NCBI GenBank assembly: GCA_035515515.1
Contig: DATJBC010000106.1
Location: 1-11,380 of the forward strand
DNA: 11,380 nt
Reading direction: 5' to 3'
Origin: DATJBC01 sp035515515
GTDB lineage: Bacteria > Actinomycetota > Acidimicrobiia > Acidimicrobiales > UBA8190
Below are positions 1 to 6,386 of the stretch, piece by piece. The notes below the pieces were generated by a model. It was not told the DNA's origin. It saw only the letters and a program-made list of their open reading frames with translations, and did not search any database. A program made the translations under genes and the position numbers. Each line of letters opens with the position of its first letter. Positions within the stretch are counted from its first letter, which is position 1.

Positions 1-941
1 AGTACTTCTACTTCGCCGGCCCCGACTCCTCCATCCCCCCGGTCCCCCTCGACAGCGGGTCGTACTTCGAGCTCACCGCCACCGACGTGGCCAGCGACCT
101 CCGCAAGCGGAGCGTGCTCACCCTGGAGGAGATGGGCATCCCGGTCGAGCACGCCCAGCACGAGGACGCCCCCAGCCAGCACGAGATCGACCTGCGCTAC
201 ACCGACGCCCTCACCATGGCCGACACGGTCATGACGGTGCGGCTGGTGGTGAAGGAGATCGCCCAGCGTGCCGGCGTGCACGCCAGCTTCATGCCCAAGC
301 CCCTGGCCGGGGTGCAGGGCTCGGGCATGCACACGCACCTGTCGCTGTTCGAAGGCGACACCAACGCCTTCGTCGACCCGTCCGACCCCCAGGGGCTGTC
401 GCCGGTGGCCCAGCGTTTCACCGCCGGCCTGCTTCGTCACGCGCACGAGATCACGGCCGTGACCAACCAGTGGGTCAACTCCTACAAGCGCATGGTCCAG
501 GGGTACGAGGCGCCCATCCACGTGTCGTGGGCCCGCAACAACCGCTCCGCCCTGGTGCGCGTGCCCGTGGTCAAGCGCAACAAGAGCGAGTCGACGCGCA
601 TCGAGTACCGGGCCCCCGACAGCGCGTGCAACCCCTATCTGGCCTTCGCCGTGATCCTGGCGGCCGGCCTGAAGGGGGTGGAGGAGGGATACGACCTGCC
701 CCGCGAGGCGGCCGCCAACCTCTTCACCATGTCCCCCGAGGAGCTCGCCGCCGACGGCATCCGCCCCCTGCCCGGGAGCCTCAACGAGGCCGTGGTCGAC
801 ATGGAGGGCTCGGAGCTGGTGGCCGAGGCCCTCGGGGAGCACGTCTTCGAGTGGTTCATCCGCAACAAGCGGGCCGAGTGGTCCGCCTACAAGACCCACG
901 TCAGCCAGTTCGAGCTCGACCGCTACTTCCCCCTCCTGTGA
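1..941 (+). CDS. glnA: Glutamine synthetase, class I (5' end outside window)
   Basis: The frame is open from base 3 to the TGA at 939-941, giving 312 residues of the C-terminal part. About a quarter to a third of a class I enzyme (normally 440-480 aa) lies upstream of the window. The enzyme makes glutamine from glutamate, ammonia and ATP in the cytoplasm. Visible signatures are APSQHEIDLRY (metal-binding and active-site region), the class I ATP-binding signature KPLAGVQGSGMHTHLS encoded at about 297-344, NRSALVRVP, and IEYRAPDSACNPYLA near the C-terminus. At the site of the adenylylated Tyr of GSI-beta enzymes the protein reads NLFTMS, with Phe at 723-725. The short NLFTMSPEE segment resembles the GSI-alpha type, which is not adenylylated. 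A GlnR-like regulator follows 13 bp downstream, probably in the same operon. The family is certain; which glnA paralogue this is cannot be told. Confidence 0.95.
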   Translation, partial: YFYFAGPDSSIPPVPLDSGSYFELTATDVASDLRKRSVLTLEEMGIPVEHAQHEDAPSQHEIDLRYTDALTMADTVMTVRLVVKEIAQRAGVHASFMPKPLAGVQGSGMHTHLSLFEGDTNAFVDPSDPQGLSPVAQRFTAGLLRHAHEITAVTNQWVNSYKRMVQGYEAPIHVSWARNNRSALVRVPVVKRNKSESTRIEYRAPDSACNPYLAFAVILAAGLKGVEEGYDLPREAAANLFTMSPEELAADGIRPLPGSLNEAVVDMEGSELVAEALGEHVFEWFIRNKRAEWSAYKTHVSQFELDRYFPLL

Positions 942-954
942 GGCGGCCACGCTG

Positions 955-1635
955 ATGGAGCCGCTGTTGTGCTTCCCCGAGCCCTTCCCCGCGGAGCTGG
1001 CCCTGGCGCTCGAGCGGGCGGGCTACCCCTGGAAGGCCGTGGCGCGCCCCGAGCACGCCGAGACCGACGAGCCCGAGGACGGGTGGGCCGGCGCGGTCGT
1101 GTACGCCCAGCCCGACGCCGCGGGCGCCTTCGCCCTGTGCCGCCTGGTGCGGGCCCGCGACGTGCCGCTGCGGCCGCTGTTGCTGGTGGTGGGCGTGGCC
1201 CAGCTCCCCGACCTGCAGCTGCGGGAGGACCACTTCGACGACTTCTGCGTGCTGCCCGCCCACGGCGACGAGATCGCCGCTCGCCTGGCCCACCTCTTCT
1301 GGCGCACCGGCCGGGGCCTGCGGCCCGAGCTCATCGAGCACGGGCCCCTCGTCCTCAACCTCGAGACCTACCAGGCGGCGGTGGCGGGACGGGCCCTCGA
1401 CCTCACCTTCATGGAATACGAGCTCCTGCGGTTCCTCGCCGCGCGCCCCGGCAAGGTGTTCACCCGCGAGACGCTGCTCAGCCGGGTGTGGGGATACGAG
1501 TACTACGGCGGGGCGCGCACCGTCGACGTCCACGTCCGGCGCCTGCGCGCCAAGCTGGGCGAGGAGCACGCCCATCTCATCGAGACGGTGCGCTCCGTCG
1601 GCTACCGCTTCGGGCACGGGTCCTGGGCGCCGTGA
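955..1635 (+). CDS. glnR: GlnR-like orphan OmpR-family transcriptional regulator
   Basis: The product is 226 aa. Residues 1-115 form a degenerate receiver-like domain. Residues about 125-220 form a clear OmpR/PhoB winged helix: LDLTFMEYELLRFLA, VFTRETLLSRVWGYEYYGG, the recognition helix RTVDVHVRRLRAKL, then the wing ending IETVRSVGYRF. This wing-helix segment, and the LCRL segment in the receiver, closely resemble my memory of actinomycete GlnR, the global nitrogen regulator that acts without phosphorylation. Tyr50 (VVYAQ) occupies the position of the Asp50 described for GlnR, so phosphorelay control is unlikely. ATG at 955 is preceded by GAGG at 940-943 and sits 13 bp after the glutamine synthetase stop. 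No histidine kinase is adjacent. The neighbour strongly supports a nitrogen role. It could instead be another orphan winged-helix regulator, so the gene symbol is an inference from similarity and context. Confidence 0.82.
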   Translation: MEPLLCFPEPFPAELALALERAGYPWKAVARPEHAETDEPEDGWAGAVVYAQPDAAGAFALCRLVRARDVPLRPLLLVVGVAQLPDLQLREDHFDDFCVLPAHGDEIAARLAHLFWRTGRGLRPELIEHGPLVLNLETYQAAVAGRALDLTFMEYELLRFLAARPGKVFTRETLLSRVWGYEYYGGARTVDVHVRRLRAKLGEEHAHLIETVRSVGYRFGHGSWAP

Positions 1636-1699
1636 CCGGCGCGCCCGTCGGGGCCGCCGCCCGCGCCGAGGCCCCGCGGGGCGCGCGGCGCGCAAGGCC
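1636..1699. terminator. GC-rich convergent intergenic spacer with hairpin potential
   Basis: The 64-bp gap separates the converging glnR-like and ridA-like genes. It contains a perfect 12-nt palindrome (gccccgcggggc, 1671-1682) and an alternative stem pairing cgcgcc (1662-1667) with ggcgcg (1680-1685). There is no T-tract on either strand, so this is not a classical intrinsic terminator. A role in stopping convergent transcription is inferred from position only, and such sequence can arise by chance at this base composition. Confidence 0.3.
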
Positions 1700-2074
1700 T
1701 CAGCGCGGGGCGTCCCCGCCGGCGTAGGCCCACGCCTCGACCTCGACCTGGGCCCCGAGGGGGAGGGCCGCCACCGCCACCAGGGCGCGCGCCGGGCGGT
1801 GGTCCCCGAGCACCTCGACGTACACGGCGTTGAACGCCGCGTAGGCGTCGATGTCGGTGAGGTAGACGGTGGTCTTCACCACGTGCGCCCACTGCAGGCC
1901 CTGGCCGACGAGCAGTCCCTCCACGTTGGCGAGCGCCTGGCGGACCTGGGCCTCGAAGCCGCCGGCCACGAGCTCGGGCCCCGAGGGTCCCGGCCGGGCG
2001 CCGACCTGGCCCGAGCACACCAGCCACGGCCCCGCCCACACCGCCGGGGTGTAGGGGCCCACGGGGTTGCTCAT
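1700..2074 (-). CDS. RidA (YjgF/YER057c/UK114) family protein
   Basis: The product is 124 aa, close to the usual 120-130 aa of the family. RidA-type proteins are small trimeric cytoplasmic enzymes; the best known deaminate reactive enamine/imine intermediates. Visible family features are the N-terminal GPYTPAVWAG, the SGQVG strand, VVKTTVYLTDIDAYAAFNAVY, and the C-terminal RPARALVAVAALPLGAQVEVEAWA. Arg96 in this last segment matches the conserved substrate-binding Arg, and Glu113 is also kept. I chose the ATG at 2074 because GGGAGGAG lies just upstream and because it overlaps the upstream gene's TGA as ATGA, indicating translational coupling. An upstream in-frame ATG at 2101 lies inside the preceding gene and would add nine unrelated residues. 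Some RidA subfamilies are not deaminases, so the exact substrate is open. Confidence 0.9.
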   Translation of the reverse strand: MSNPVGPYTPAVWAGPWLVCSGQVGARPGPSGPELVAGGFEAQVRQALANVEGLLVGQGLQWAHVVKTTVYLTDIDAYAAFNAVYVEVLGDHRPARALVAVAALPLGAQVEVEAWAYAGGDAPR

Positions 2075-3747
2075 GTCGCTCCTCCCGCCTGCACCGGCCA
2101 CGAGCCGGGCAACCCCGCGGCGAGCCAGGCGGCGATGGCGGTGGCCACGAAGACGCTATCGCCGGCCGCCACCGGTGGCCGGGGGTCGTCCTCCACGACC
2201 ACGTCGACGGCGGGCATGTCCCGGGCGGGGAGGATGCCGAAGGACCGGATGGTGAGATCGAGCACGCTGCCGTCCTCGTCCACGGCGATGGCCTCGCTGC
2301 GCACCCAGCCGAGGCCCTGGTGCACGGCGCCGATGGCGTAGGAGCGCAGGACGACCTCGTCGAGCGGGTCACCGCCGGCCAGCCTCACCGACACCGCGCC
2401 GTGGTCGTCGATGGCGACCGTGGCCCGGCCGCCCTGTGGGGAGGTCACGGTGACGGGGTGCCCGTGGCGGCCGGCGCCGGCGGCCCGTGCCGACAGCGCG
2501 CCGAGGAGCACGGCGGCCTCGCCCCACCCGGCCGCCCGCAGATCGGCGGACACGGGCGGGCCGGGCACGTCCACGAGCTCCACCATCAGGGCGGGCGCCA
2601 CTGACGCCGCGGCGGCCACCCACCGGTCGAGACCGACGGCGCCGGGCGTACGGGCCACGCGCAGCACGCCCGAGCCGTCGGCGCGCACGCCCGCCGCCAC
2701 CGGGGGCCGCTTGGGCCCCGTGCGGGCCACGTCCTCGCGCGACAGCACGACCCGCACCGGCCGACCGTGCTCGTCCGCCAGGCGGCGCGCCACGGCCCCC
2801 ACCGGCGTCGTCGTCTTGCCGCCGAAGGCGCCCCCGTTGGCGAGGGCGGTGGCGGGCTCGCCGCCGGGCTGGCACCACGACGCGTCGGGCTCGAGGTAGG
2901 CGGGCTCGACGAAGGCGGTCTGCAGGACGAGGTCGAAGTCGCCGGGAGGGGGCGCCAGCGGATGGCGCACGGCCCGCGTGGAGTTGCGGCCCGGCACCCG
3001 GCCGGCGCGCCGGCGGGCGGCGGCCAGGGTGGGCCCCAGGACCCACCCCCCGCGGCCGTCGGGCACCGCCACCAGCGCGCCGGCGGGGGCGCCGTCCTCG
3101 GCGAACCCCCCGCCCCCGCAGGCCACCGCCGGGCCCACCGACTGCGGGCACCCGCCCTCCAGCGCGGCGCGGCGCGCCGCGCCCGCGAGGTCGCGCCCGC
3201 CACGCGCCCGGGCCCCCGGCGGGTCGGGCGGCACGTCGCCGGCTGCGGGGGCGGAGGGGCGCGCCATGTGGGCGGCCTCCACGATGGTGCGCCACCCCGT
3301 GCAGCGACAGAGGTGCGCCAGCAACGCCCGCTCGATCTCGGCGTCGCCGGCGTCGCCCCGGCGCGCCTCGAGGGCCGCCAGCCGCATGATGATGCCCGGG
3401 GTGCAGAAGCCGCACTGGCTGGCGCCCGCCGCGCTGAAGGCGTCGGCCCACCGGGCGCGCACCTCGGGGTCGATCCCGTCCAGGGTGGTCACGCTGCGGC
3501 CGGCCACCCGCCGGGCGGGGGTGACGCACGACACCCGGGGGGCACCGTCGACCCACACCGTGCAGCAGCCGCACTGGCCTTGGGGGCTGCACCCGTCCTT
3601 GGCGCTGCGGCTCCCGAGGTGCTCGCGCAGGGCGTCGAGGAGCGAGCCGCCGTCGTCGGGGACCGCGACCTCGGCGCCGTCGAGGAGGAACCGCAGGGGC
3701 GCCCGCGCCGGCGCCGGGGGATGGGTCAGCTGAACGAGGAGCCGCAC
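2071..3747 (-). CDS. Compact [2Fe-2S]2 / molybdenum-hydroxylase-like fusion protein
   Basis: The product is about 558 aa and joins parts normally split between a CoxS-type and a CoxL-type subunit of the xanthine dehydrogenase family. Residues 18-165 are a complete two-cluster domain: plant-ferredoxin type Cys53, 59, 62 and 74, then Cys112, 115, 147 and 149 (QCGFC, CRC). Residues about 200-558 keep fragments of the Mo-binding subunit: YLEP (284-287), GGAFGGK (305-311), PVRVVLSREDV (330-340), LRAAG (403-407) and AIGAVHQGLGW (471-481). A normal large subunit alone is about 750-800 aa, so roughly half is missing. The catalytic Glu region (usually GVGEPP) reads AAGDS near 528-531. The start is uncertain: GTG 3747 overlaps the IscA-type gene by 22 bp, and a CTG at 3729 is also possible. 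There is no FAD subunit nearby. It could be an electron-transfer protein, or an oxidoreductase on an unknown substrate. Confidence 0.8.
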   Translation of the reverse strand: MRLLVQLTHPPAPARAPLRFLLDGAEVAVPDDGGSLLDALREHLGSRSAKDGCSPQGQCGCCTVWVDGAPRVSCVTPARRVAGRSVTTLDGIDPEVRARWADAFSAAGASQCGFCTPGIIMRLAALEARRGDAGDAEIERALLAHLCRCTGWRTIVEAAHMARPSAPAAGDVPPDPPGARARGGRDLAGAARRAALEGGCPQSVGPAVACGGGGFAEDGAPAGALVAVPDGRGGWVLGPTLAAARRRAGRVPGRNSTRAVRHPLAPPPGDFDLVLQTAFVEPAYLEPDASWCQPGGEPATALANGGAFGGKTTTPVGAVARRLADEHGRPVRVVLSREDVARTGPKRPPVAAGVRADGSGVLRVARTPGAVGLDRWVAAAASVAPALMVELVDVPGPPVSADLRAAGWGEAAVLLGALSARAAGAGRHGHPVTVTSPQGGRATVAIDDHGAVSVRLAGGDPLDEVVLRSYAIGAVHQGLGWVRSEAIAVDEDGSVLDLTIRSFGILPARDMPAVDVVVEDDPRPPVAAGDSVFVATAIAAWLAAGLPGSWPVQAGGAT

Positions 3748-4091
3748 CCGCAGGTGCGCGTGGCGTTGGGGTTGGTGATGTGGAACCCCGCCCCCTGCAG
3801 ACCGTCGTTGTAGTCGAGGGTCGATCCCTTGAGCAGCTGGGCGCTGGCGCCGTCGACCACCACCCGCACCGCACCGTACGTGGTGCTGACGTCGTCCTCG
3901 GCCGTCTCGGAGTCGAAGAACATCTCGTAGCTGTAGCCCGAGCACCCGCCGGGGCGCACCGCCACCCGCAGGGCGAGGGCGTCGTTGCCCTCCTGGGCGA
4001 GGAGGTCGCTCACCTTGGCCACGGCGCCGTCGGTCAGCGTGATCGGGCTCGGCTTCCTGCCGATGCTCACCGAGCTCACGGTGGTGGTCAC
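3726..4091 (-). CDS. A-type iron-sulfur cluster carrier (IscA/ErpA/HesB family)
   Basis: The product is 121 aa, typical for the family. These proteins carry Fe-S clusters from the assembly scaffold to client apoproteins in the cytoplasm. The three conserved cluster-binding cysteines are present: Cys50 in RPGGCSGYSYEM, and Cys114 and Cys116 in the C-terminal TCGCGSSF. The middle motif GSTLDYNDGLQGAGFHITNPNA is also typical. The start is GTG at 4091, preceded by AGGGAGGGG with a good spacing; the frame runs on upstream to an ATG at 4289, but that extension has no family similarity. The gene is first in the operon with the 2Fe-2S fusion protein and the RidA-family gene, and it diverges from mrp. 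The downstream four-cysteine-pair protein is an obvious candidate client. IscA and ErpA cannot be told apart from sequence alone. Confidence 0.93.
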   Translation of the reverse strand: MTTTVSSVSIGRKPSPITLTDGAVAKVSDLLAQEGNDALALRVAVRPGGCSGYSYEMFFDSETAEDDVSTTYGAVRVVVDGASAQLLKGSTLDYNDGLQGAGFHITNPNATRTCGCGSSFS

Positions 4092-4149
4092 GGCCCCTCC
4101 CTGGTGGTCGGCCCCGGGGCGCCCGAACGTGGCCCCCGTGTCGCGCACC

Positions 4150-4155
4150 ACTGTA
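4150..4155 (-). promoter_or_regulatory. Possible -10 element for the iscA-type operon
   Basis: On the minus strand the hexamer TACAGT lies about 58 nt upstream of the GTG at 4091, in the 176-bp region shared with the divergent mrp gene. No good TTGACA-like -35 is seen; GGAACGAAAC lies upstream at 4171-4180. A regulated 5' leader is possible but I see no clear structure in it. This is a weak motif call. Confidence 0.35.
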
Positions 4156-4254
4156 CCCGGGGGGCGCGGCGTTTCGTTCCGCCCGCGGGCCAGGCGGGGC
4201 CGCCCCGGCCGCCTCGGGTCGGCGCCGGTCGGGAGCTTCCCACCAGGTGGCCGG

Positions 4255-4260
4255 TAGGAT
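4255..4260 (+). promoter_or_regulatory. Leaderless-type -10 element of mrp
   Basis: TAGGAT is followed by 7 nt and then GTG at 4268. This matches the actinobacterial leaderless pattern, in which transcription starts at or next to the start codon. No Shine-Dalgarno sequence precedes that GTG and no convincing -35 is visible. The element decides the choice of start for mrp. Confidence 0.6.
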
Positions 4261-4267
4261 CGACGAG

Positions 4268-5434
4268 GTGCCGGAGCGTTCCTCGCCACCCACCGAGGAG
4301 GCGGTGCGCGGCGCCCTGGCCGGGGTGATCGACCCCGAGCTCGGCGACAACATCGTGGACCTCGGCATGGTGCGGGCCGTGCGCGTCGGCCCCGGCGGGC
4401 GCGTCCAGGTGGAGGTGGCCCTGACCGTGGCGGGCTGCCCCCTGCGCAGCCAGATCGAGGGCGACGTCGTCACGCGCGTGGGCAGCGTGCCCGGGGTGGA
4501 GGCGGTCGAGGTGGTCGTGGGGGCCATGGACGCCGACGAGCGGCGCGCCCTCATGGACCGCGCCCGGCTGCGGGCGCAGCAGGACCGCGCCCTGGCCACC
4601 GACATCCCCGCCACCGCCCGGGTGCTGGCGGTGGCGTCGGGCAAGGGGGGCGTGGGCAAGTCGTCGGTGACCGTCAACCTGGCCGTGGCCCTGGCCCGGC
4701 GGGGGCTCGTGGTGGGCGTCCTCGACGCCGACATCTGGGGGTTCTCTGTGCCCCGGCTCCTCGGCATGCGCGGGGAGTTGCGAGCCGAGGCCAAGAAGAT
4801 CCTCCCCCTGGAGAAGCCCGTCGGCACGGGGTTGCTCAGGGTGGTGTCGATGGGGTTCCTCGCCGACGAGGAGTCGGCCATCATGTGGCGAGGCCTGATC
4901 CTCAACCGCGCCGTCCAGCAGTTCCTCGAGGACGTGCGCTGGGGGGCGCTCGACTACCTCCTCATCGACATGCCGCCCGGCACCGGCGACATCCAGATGG
5001 GCCTGGCGCGCATGCTGCCGCGCACCGAGGTCGTGGTGGTGACCACGCCCCCCATGGCGGCCCAGAAGGTGGCGGCGCGCGCCGCCGACATGGCCCGCAA
5101 GGGGCACCTGCGGGTGGCCGGCGTGATCGAGAACATGGCGCCGTTCACCTGCGACCACGGCACGACCTACGCGCTGTTCGGGTCGGGCGGGGGGGCGCGC
5201 CTGGCCGCCGACATCGGCGTGCCCCTCGTCGGGTCGGTCCCCCTGCACCCCGCCATGGCCGCCGCCGGGGACGCCGGCACGCCCGTCGCCTCCGGTGCCG
5301 ACACCCTGGGCGACGCCTTCGACGCCATCGCCACCCGCATCGCCGAGGACATCGCCCCCGTGGTGGAGCTGGCCGGCTGCACGGCCCGGCTCCTCGACGC
5401 CGTCGAGGCGGCGCTGGGCGAGGCCTCCCCCTAG
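4268..5434 (+). CDS. mrp: Mrp/ApbC/NBP35-type iron-sulfur cluster carrier ATPase
   Basis: The product is 388 aa from GTG 4268; a GTG at 4247 would add seven residues but overlies the -10 element. Residues 1-88 are a MIP18/DUF59 domain (VIDPELGDNIVDLGMV, VEVALTVAGCPLR). The rest is a ParA/MinD-like deviant Walker ATPase: SGKGGVGKSS (124-133), VLDADIWGFSVPRLLG, IDMPPGTGD (233-241) and VTTPPMAAQKVA. Mrp proteins bind and transfer Fe-S clusters on a homodimer using ATP. The usual CxxC that bridges the cluster is not intact: ENMAPFTCDHGTT keeps Cys295 but has Gly where the second Cys would be. Actinobacterial Mrp proteins are known to vary here. The divergent neighbour is an A-type Fe-S carrier, which supports a cluster-trafficking role. 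Transcription is probably leaderless. Confidence 0.93.
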   Translation: MPERSSPPTEEAVRGALAGVIDPELGDNIVDLGMVRAVRVGPGGRVQVEVALTVAGCPLRSQIEGDVVTRVGSVPGVEAVEVVVGAMDADERRALMDRARLRAQQDRALATDIPATARVLAVASGKGGVGKSSVTVNLAVALARRGLVVGVLDADIWGFSVPRLLGMRGELRAEAKKILPLEKPVGTGLLRVVSMGFLADEESAIMWRGLILNRAVQQFLEDVRWGALDYLLIDMPPGTGDIQMGLARMLPRTEVVVVTTPPMAAQKVAARAADMARKGHLRVAGVIENMAPFTCDHGTTYALFGSGGGARLAADIGVPLVGSVPLHPAMAAAGDAGTPVASGADTLGDAFDAIATRIAEDIAPVVELAGCTARLLDAVEAALGEASP

Positions 5435-5522
5435 CTGGCCGACGGCACCCCGGCACCGGCCCCCGGTGGCGCCCCCCGGCCCGGGAGGGGGAGCACCCCG
5501 GCACCGGCACCCTGGTCCCGGC
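5435..5522. repeat. Convergent spacer with a 16-bp direct repeat and a small hairpin
   Basis: The gap lies between the converging mrp and MBL-fold genes. The 16-mer gcaccccggcaccggc occurs at 5445-5460 and again at 5493-5508, with a 48-bp period. A small hairpin (caccgg/ccggtg, 5454-5468, 3-nt loop) could help end transcription. There is no T-tract. Function is unknown and a small local duplication is the simplest reading. Confidence 0.4.
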
Positions 5523-6386
5523 TCAGGCCGTGGTGCGCCACGTCGTCTCGATGTCCCCCGGGTCGTCGCCGCGCGCCCGGCCTTCGTCGCCCAGCTTGCG
5601 CAGGTGCGCCCACAGCGAATAGCGGGCCACCGGGTACAGCGCCTCGTGGACGTCCGCGTAGACGGTGGGCACGAGGTCGTCGACCCTCGCCCGCCGCACG
5701 CCGTGGAGGGCCTCCGCCACGAGGCGCTCGCGGGTGAGGCGGTGGTCGATGATGCCGCGCACCGTGGCCTCGGGCGCGTCGAGCAGCGAGCCGTGGCCGG
5801 GTGCGATGGCGTCGAGCGGCGGGTCGAGCGCAAGCAGGCGGCCGAGGCTCTCGAGGTAGTGCCCCATGTCGCCGTCGGGGGGGGCGATGACCACCGTCGA
5901 GCCCTGCATGACGTGGTCGCCCGAGAAGAGCATGGCCTCCTCGACGAGCAGCCAGCACAGGTGGTTCGAGGCGTGGCCCGGCGTGTGCACGGCCCGCAGC
6001 GTGAAGTCCGGGCCCACCAGCTCGAAGCCCTCCCCCACGGCCCGCGAGGGCTCGAAGCCGTCGCGGGCCGAGAAGCCGATCACCTCGGCGCCGGTGCGCG
6101 CCGCCAGCGGGGCGGCACCCGGGGCGTGGTCGGGATGGGTGTGGGTGACGACGATCCAGCGGATGCGGCCGGCCCCCAGCGCCACCAGGGCGTCGAGGTG
6201 CGACGCCTCGTCGGGGCCGGGGTCGACCACCGCCACCGCGTCGGTGCCCACCAGGTAGCTGTTGGTGCCCGGCCCCGTCATCACGCCGGGGTTGGGAGCC
6301 GTGGCCCGGACCACCAGCGGCGACAGCGCCACGGGCCGGCCGGGCTCGGGCACCCCGAGGCGCTCGAGGGCGACCGGCGTGCTCAC
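5523..6386 (-). CDS. MBL-fold metallo-hydrolase, LACTB2/glyoxalase II-like
   Basis: The product is 287 aa. The metallo-beta-lactamase fold is clear: GTNSYLVGTDAVAVVDPGP (40-58), the metal motif THTHPDH with His82, His84, Asp86 and His87, then His138 in TPGHASNH, Asp157 in FSGDHVMQG and His198 in APGHG. The C-terminal winged-helix-like tail (residues about 215-285, with YSLWAHLRKL) is typical of the LACTB2 group, which includes an endoribonuclease in human mitochondria and many uncharacterised bacterial hydrolases. The substrate here is not known; RNA, a thioester or another ester are all possible. The start GTG at 6386 overlaps the upstream NUDIX gene's TGA as GTGA, so the pair is almost surely co-translated. 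The Shine-Dalgarno sequence is weak, which fits translational coupling. Confidence 0.9.
   Translation of the reverse strand: MSTPVALERLGVPEPGRPVALSPLVVRATAPNPGVMTGPGTNSYLVGTDAVAVVDPGPDEASHLDALVALGAGRIRWIVVTHTHPDHAPGAAPLAARTGAEVIGFSARDGFEPSRAVGEGFELVGPDFTLRAVHTPGHASNHLCWLLVEEAMLFSGDHVMQGSTVVIAPPDGDMGHYLESLGRLLALDPPLDAIAPGHGSLLDAPEATVRGIIDHRLTRERLVAEALHGVRRARVDDLVPTVYADVHEALYPVARYSLWAHLRKLGDEGRARGDDPGDIETTWRTTA

Noticed and set aside
901..1695. Minus-strand frame opposite the GlnR-like gene (264 aa)
   Set aside because: The plus strand encodes a clear winged-helix regulator; the antisense product is low-complexity.
2077..3725. The fusion protein as a frameshifted full-length xanthine dehydrogenase large subunit
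   Set aside because: The frame is open throughout and the missing segments have no room in the DNA in any frame, so these are true deletions and not frameshifts.
4247..4267. Upstream GTG start for mrp at 4247
   Set aside because: It has no Shine-Dalgarno sequence and the added codons cover the TAGGAT -10 element; GTG 4268 fits the leaderless pattern.
3748..4905. Extension of the 2Fe-2S fusion protein frame upstream to 4905, giving a protein of 944 aa
   Set aside because: The added part runs antisense to mrp and through the iscA-type gene, is rich in Arg, Thr and Ser and has no family features. Domain similarity starts only near 3700.
4088..5833. Long minus-strand open frame opposite mrp (581 aa)
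   Set aside because: Its product is low-complexity His/Gly/Arg-rich sequence typical of antisense frames in GC-rich genes; mrp on the plus strand is unambiguous.
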